Below are positions 59,115 through 64,000 of a stretch of 64,000 nucleotides of DNA, one piece after another. Position numbers and translations under genes: made by a program. The DNA is taken from the NCBI GenBank assembly GCA_024036415.1, contig JAMWET010003545.1, positions 1 to 64,000 on the forward strand. Reading direction: 5' to 3'. Position 1 is the first letter of the stretch, and the number at the start of each line of letters is the position of its first letter. This DNA is from Prochilodus magdalenae (Eukaryota; Chordata; Actinopteri; Characiformes; Prochilodontidae). The notes under the pieces were generated by a model. That model was not told where the DNA came from. It saw only the letters and a program-made list of their open reading frames with translations, and did not search any database.

Positions 59115-59765
59115 AAAGGAGAAGTTTATTGGGGAAGTTTATTGTATATTTGCCCACAGATGTTGTAGCTGGCCCTGTAGATCCTACACAATCGTAGTTT
59201 GCTGAAACTTTCGTTAACAAGTATGTGAACCTCTACCTTCAGTAGCTGGTGTGATCCTTTTAACCACAAATTACTAAAACTCACCCTAAGTCTAGTTCCT
59301 ATTGCCACTGATTTGGACTTACTTGAATCCACCATACTTTTAGATTCGGCCTCAACATCTCTATTGGATAAAGGTTTGAACTTTAACTAAGTCATTCCCA
59401 AATGTATAATTTCTTGCTGTAAACATTCTTCAGAATCTCTTGATCTAATCCAGAACTCTGAATAGCTACTTCAAATAAAGGCAAGCTGTCTGGTCCTATA
59501 GCAGTAAAGCAGCAAAACCATGATACTGCCGCCACAGTGTTTTAAAGTTGGGATGTAAGTTTATGCTGAATTGCAGTCTTCATTGTTTTATAGCATCTCT
59601 TATTAAAGAGATTTTTCAACTTTCTTCTGGCTCATTCAGATGATCTTTTGGAAACTTTAAATGTGGAAATGTGGTTTATACAGAAATGATATTTGCTGAG
59701 TAGTGGTTTTGTGGCAAACCTCATCCGAGATAATAAAACTCAGATAGATTCTTTAAATAGTGTAG
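59115..59765 (-). pseudogene. Tc1/mariner family F remnant (antisense)
   Basis: Plus-strand landmarks, antisense to the transposase, are AAGTATGTGAACCTCTACCT (terminal region), GGCAAGCTGTCTGGTCCTAT, AAAACCATGATACTGCCGCC and TCAGATGATCTTTTGGAAAC. Their order matches a common teleost Tc1-like family in which the CCATGATACT-CC-CC landmark is antisense to the catalytic core. Extensive decay leaves no ORF. The far terminal repeat is not identifiable. Confidence 0.7.
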
Positions 59766-61652
59766 AGTTAAAGACTATATAATGATTTGTGCTATTCGTT
59801 CTACTGAGTTCTTTTTATCTATTGTTATGACTTCAACTTGAAAAAAATGAACTTTCAAGTAGTACTGTAGGTAATAACAGCTTGCCTGGTTTTATCAAAG
59901 GTTCCTTCTAAGCAGTAATGTTTAAGTTCTTCCTCTTTTGTCCTGTTACACCTCCTGCTTCATGCTATGTTATTCATATGTCACTCCCTTCTATGATATA
60001 TGCTGCCACATGTTTTCAGTAAATGGTGAAAATCATAGGCTTATTGGAAATCTGGATTTATTTAGTGTTAAATATGTCAAAATGTAATACCCCAGTTAGT
60101 TACTTTATTGTCCTGTGTTGAAGTAAATGCATGCTTTTTTATCATTTCCCCGTCTGGCTGCACTTATGTTTAGCAGAATCGCTTTGTATGTATGCAGTTT
60201 CATGAAGGCTGTTTGAAAGCTGTGGAATTGCCTTACTCTCCAACCTGCATTGTGTGTGACATTTCGTCTTTTTTCTTCTTAAACTACTTAACCTCTTATT
60301 AAATATTAATGCGACCTTTTCAACTAGGCTACAATCAATTTCTATTCTGCCTGGCTGGCATTTCCCTAGAAGCTAAGCTGAAAACATTACCTTATTTTTA
60401 GCTGTTGGGTTTCACACTGAGGGCGCATAATGCTGATTTGATGGAGAGAAATTAGAGAAAATGACTGAATGAATTGATAAAATACTGCATAAAACGTATG
60501 AGATACTGAGCAACAACATTGTGATCAGCACTTAGTTGCATTTTAGACAGCTTGGTAAACAATAAACACAAACAAAAAGAGGAACAGGGCAGAGAAAATG
60601 AATGCCACTGTGGATAAACGTACAATAACATAACTGCAGCGAAGCCGGCAGACGGGTTTTGATGTATTTTCTTTCTGTAGTTTGACAGTTGTCCTTGCAA
60701 CCCCATGGATTTAAATCTGAAATCCAGCTGTCCTGAATTTTGCAGTGACGTCAAGATCCAATAAAATTTCACTGTGGGAACTAAACGGCACAGCTTTGAT
60801 TGGTTGCTTTCATTGAAACAATGTTGCCTTGGCAGCAAAGCATCCTTCTCAATAGTTATTTCTTTGGCTAAAAGAACCACTCACTCCTATATGAGCAGGC
60901 CCAGATCACTCTGGGATTCCTGAGCACAAATGTTTAGAGGGCCACAACGTGGCTACCATTTTGGGTGGTCAGTGAATATCACTGCAGGTTACACAATGCC
61001 TATGTAGCACCATGGAGACACCATACTAATAACAGCATGTCACTGCTATAAATGCATATACATATACATATAGCAAGATTAGCCCCACATTAACAAGTAC
61101 ACAGATTAAGAGAGAATAACCTATGTAACATTTCTCAATAAATCATGAGTTCACTCTTGACAAGCAGCACATTTAGCCCAATGAAGATCAAGTTAAAGAA
61201 AATTACACAAAGTAAAAAACCAGCAAGCTGTCAAGGACCCTAGCCAGGGCATAATACCGCACCCAGCTTTTTTTTTTCATTTAAATTTTATCTCTGACGA
61301 TATAGGCAAACTTTGTTGTTCTACAATTACAGACTTTAATCCATCCGCTTGTCTGAATACTTTGTACTCCACTTTTTTTACTCTTGTTTATCAGTGAATA
61401 GTGTTATTTGGGTGATTCAGAACCTGAAAAGTTTGTTTCCACCTGGAACCAAAGAATAGTAGGTTCTTCAGCATAAAGCAATATCAGTGGGCATGTCAAT
61501 TGTTAAGGGAAAAAAAGAAACAATGGCTTCACCCAGTGGTCTGCTGAATAAACTCTTCTATGTCTTCTTATCACAAGTGGTTGATCCGTACTTGTTTTCT
61601 GGATATAAACAAACATCAGTAATTACAGCACAAACAATCACAGATCCAATCT
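59766..61652. other. No recognised gene; one CRE-type palindrome
   Basis: TGACGTCA occurs at 60746-60753. A 142-codon minus-strand ORF (60880-60452) has no domain and I treat it as chance. The 60120-60300 part is repeat-free and may be conserved. Confidence 0.4.
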
Positions 61653-61653
61653 A

Positions 61654-61684
<31 letters not shown>

Positions 61685-61687
61685 ATA
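61653..61687. repeat. (AAAT)n microsatellite
   Basis: About 8-9 AAAT/ATAA units. Confidence 0.95.
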
Positions 61688-62264
61688 CTGTCCGCCATTT
61701 TGTTACTACTGTTTACTACTGTTGTGCAGCGCTATTTGGTGACATTGATGACGTATCCTTTGATGTTCCTTGGTTTCAGTAAAAGCTGAAGCAAACGTAA
61801 GCTGGTTCCCTGGATAGCATCAAGGCTCTACAAAGCCTGAATGGAACCATTTAAAAACAGGATTGTTTTGGTTGAAAAAGGCTATGAGTGGATCTGCCTA
61901 ATTTGGAGTGAATAACCTTTCCTGTACTGACCTCAGGGAACATGTAAGGAAACATGAAAAACTGCCGTGGACCTCCAGGGCAATCTTTCCGAAAAAGAAG
62001 TACACTAATTTGTAAGAACTCCTAAATGTCAAGTAGACTTGAAGAATACCATGCCAAACCCTTAAGTCACTGACAGCTAATCATTTTCTTGAGCATAGCT
62101 ACAAAGCTTCCCTGTCTTTCCTCTCCAATTGTATGGCATAGCAGTTTAGCTATAGCTGTGCCTCACTGAACATATTTGAACTTCTTCTTTAGAATCTGCT
62201 ACTGTTGTTCAGCTACCCATTTAAACCTTGTAGTGAGTGTTCTCTCACTACAAAACTAAAAATG
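61688..62264. other. No recognised feature
   Basis: Non-coding DNA with no ORF of note. Confidence 0.45.
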
Positions 62265-62490
62265 TTCATGCTTATCTGACTTGATATCTGATATCCTCAG
62301 ATGTGTTCACACAGTTTGGCCAGCTGTTCCAGGGTAGCAATTGTATCTAACATTTTAATTCTCAGCTCATCTTCAATTCCATCCAGGATATTAACAAGAC
62401 AGGCAATATATGTAATTACCTCTTCATGGTGGGTTCCTGGGTCTAGTGACAGTGCAGTGCAATGCAACTGAATCATGTTATTGAATCATT
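62265..62490 (-). pseudogene. Retroelement gag-like coding fragment
   Basis: A minus-strand frame of about 60 codons is open and protein-like. It reads QLHCTALSLDPGTHHEEV, then VNILDGIEDELRIKMLDT, then LEQLAKLCEHI before a stop. The alternation of a short helix, a L-x-G-hydrophobic-D/E-E-x-R-x-K-x-L helix and a L-x-x-L-x-x-x-C-E helix resembles the capsid region of Ty3/gypsy-like gag proteins. No zinc knuckle, protease or polymerase was found beside it. It could be another kind of TE protein. Too short to carry a function. Confidence 0.35.
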
Positions 62491-63639
62491 ATATTTTGTC
62501 CACACTTGTAAAGTTAAAACAAGGAAGTCTCTTTCAATTCATTTCAGCTGCATTGTCATAATGCTGCCTTTTCATATCAATAACTACTGGGATACTTCTC
62601 CAGTGTAGCGACACAAAACAATATGTGCATAATCAGATATGTATGCAGGAGCAGTAACTGTTCATCAGGATGTTCAGGTGTAAACAGCAGTTAGCATATG
62701 CAGTAGAAATACATTTTAGTGTTAAGTGTACATATTGGAAAATACAGTATGCTGAGGTAGCCATGTGTGCAGTTAAGTGTGTGGTTGTAAACAGTAGATG
62801 TATATATAATAGTGTACAGTGCAGTTAGTAAGAATAGCAGCCTAATGTTCAGGTAAATGGTTAAAACAGCTAACTAACAACTATCAGATAGCATATCCTA
62901 CAGAGCTAATCTCTACAGCACCCTTGTCTTTTTATCTTGGTTACAGTCCTGATAAAGGGGACTTTGCTGCCTCCATTGTGGCCACTCTGGAGGGCTCTTG
63001 AAGGGAAATGTTCCAGATGATTAACTCATTGCTTGTCTAACAGCAGAAAGTCCTGCTTAACCTTTAAGCCTACATAGTCAGACCCATTCTAAAACATTTC
63101 TTAGCAACAATGAGTGCTAAAGGAACAATTCCATTTGGTCCTTTGTGAGCAATGTCAGATTCATTCAGCCGACTACAGATTTGCTCAACAACTGGTACTG
63201 CAGGTTACTGCTAAAGCTTAAAATCAGGTTCAGATCCTACTGTGGATGTTACAATCAACGAGCACCACAAAACTATTTATCTAATGCATATACATTCCTG
63301 GCTAACACATTATTGACATAAACTTGTCATGGCAGATATCAAGAGCTATCATAACTTGGTTTAGTAATATTCAAGTGTCATGTTACCATTTACTTCATTT
63401 GTCATTACACTTGCTGTAATGTTTGATGGCACACTTACAAATATTAGCATGAGACATAAGCTGTCATGACATCAGGCAATATAGCATTTGTCTCAAGAAT
63501 TACTTTTACTACATTACACTGGTCTGCCATGACAACATATGCCATCATATGAACCTGCCATGTCATGTTTATGGCATGATCGTATCAGTGTTTTGCAACA
63601 GTGCTAATTTTTCAGTAATGCCCTTTGCGGTTGTGATTT
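62491..63639. other. No recognised gene; possible further TE coding debris on the minus strand
   Basis: Near 63050-63190 (minus strand) a frame reads HKGPNGIVPLALIVAKKC, which looks protein-like and could belong with the gag-like fragment. Frames close quickly on both sides. The rest is AT-rich. Confidence 0.3.
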
Positions 63640-63980
63640 GCTGGGAAGGAATTATCAAGGTCCTCCAAGAAGGTGATTCTACAGTGATGGATATCATCTG
63701 ACATTTAAGGCCACACCTTGTACATGTTAACAAATTAAGACAACAGTGGGTAATTAACAAACACCTGCCCACCTAGCATGATCAGGTATTTAAAGGAGCA
63801 GTGGTCCAGCAAAGAGGTGGATAGAGGTGGATGTAGGCGGCATCACTGTTCAGCCACTCTTGCATCAAAGAATTGTGCAGTTAGGCCAGATTTGATGGAC
63901 GTCTTCTCTGGCACAGTTCTAAGGAGAATTTCCTGTAGACTGGGATTTTTGACACTACTGGTAGGACCATATGACCGTAC
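63640..63980 (-). pseudogene. Tc1-like family G fragment, running off the window edge
   Basis: From 63980 down to about 63835 the reverse complement matches 41875-42015: GTACGGTCATATGGTCCTAC, a CAGTAGTGTCAAAAATCCCAG stretch, then CAGGAAATTCTCCTTAGAAC and GATGCAAGAGTGGCTGAACA. It lacks the 20-bp deletion of the other copy. It contains TCAGGTATTTAAAGGAGCAG near 63782, in a terminal or promoter-like position. The transposase N-terminal part lies beyond the right edge. Confidence 0.6.
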
Positions 63981-64000
63981 TTTTCCGTTCACTGGCAAAT

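Noticed and set aside
60452..60880. 142-codon minus-strand ORF
   Set aside because: No recognisable domain, no splice or promoter context, and composition typical of chance ORFs. Kept as unlikely pending conservation data.

Overview
The window looks like AT-rich, repeat-rich nuclear DNA from a teleost fish, most likely an ostariophysan (characin, catfish or knifefish relatives). The evidence is the repeat content: many degraded Tc1/mariner copies from at least seven families, a tRNA-derived SINE with the teleost 'GTAAGTCGCTCTGGATAAGAGCGTC'-type tail (36441-36664), a self-complementary dispersed repeat (44585-45125), a TA-flanked MITE, and abundant microsatellites. There is no bacterial gene architecture, no operon, no CRISPR array and no recognisable rRNA or tRNA gene. 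Family assignments rest on recalled consensus features and motif reading; no search was run.

Layout. 1-8158 is one very large imperfect palindrome: a 4.0-kb left arm, a ~382-bp loop and a 3.78-kb right arm. Each arm carries a broken fragment that reads like a THAP zinc-finger domain. The arms differ mostly by single-base insertions and deletions, and the left arm is longer in every interval measured, so an assembly or read artefact is a serious alternative to a real inverted duplication. 9.1-10.1 kb is a dead Tc1 element, and 11.8-12.5 kb a 44-bp minisatellite. 13.47-13.63 kb is a candidate protein-coding exon followed by a reversed non-LTR reverse-transcriptase fragment. From 16.6 to 31.2 kb there are several copies of two Tc1 families, one of them split by a 245-bp MITE. 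A second candidate exon lies at 32.17-32.24 kb. A purine-rich repeat block fills 33.9-35.7 kb, followed by the SINE. More Tc1 debris lies at 39, 41.8, 53.6-55.1, 59.1 and 63.8 kb, and a mariner/IS630 transposase with a DUF4817-like N-terminus at 57.7-58.3 kb. Retroelement gag-like coding debris is at ~62.3 kb on the minus strand.

Genes. No complete host gene is visible. The two candidate exons (13473-13631 and 32173-32239, + strand) are each open in one splice-compatible frame, have good acceptor sites, and have matching intron phase. The simplest reading is that most of the window is intronic or flanking DNA of one large plus-strand gene that I could not identify. Several stretches (about 14.4-15.0, 19.7-19.9, 46.2-46.8, 55.5-55.8 and 58.5-58.8 kb) have the balanced, repeat-free, homeodomain/POU-site-rich look of conserved non-coding elements. 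That is a visual impression only and needs alignment.
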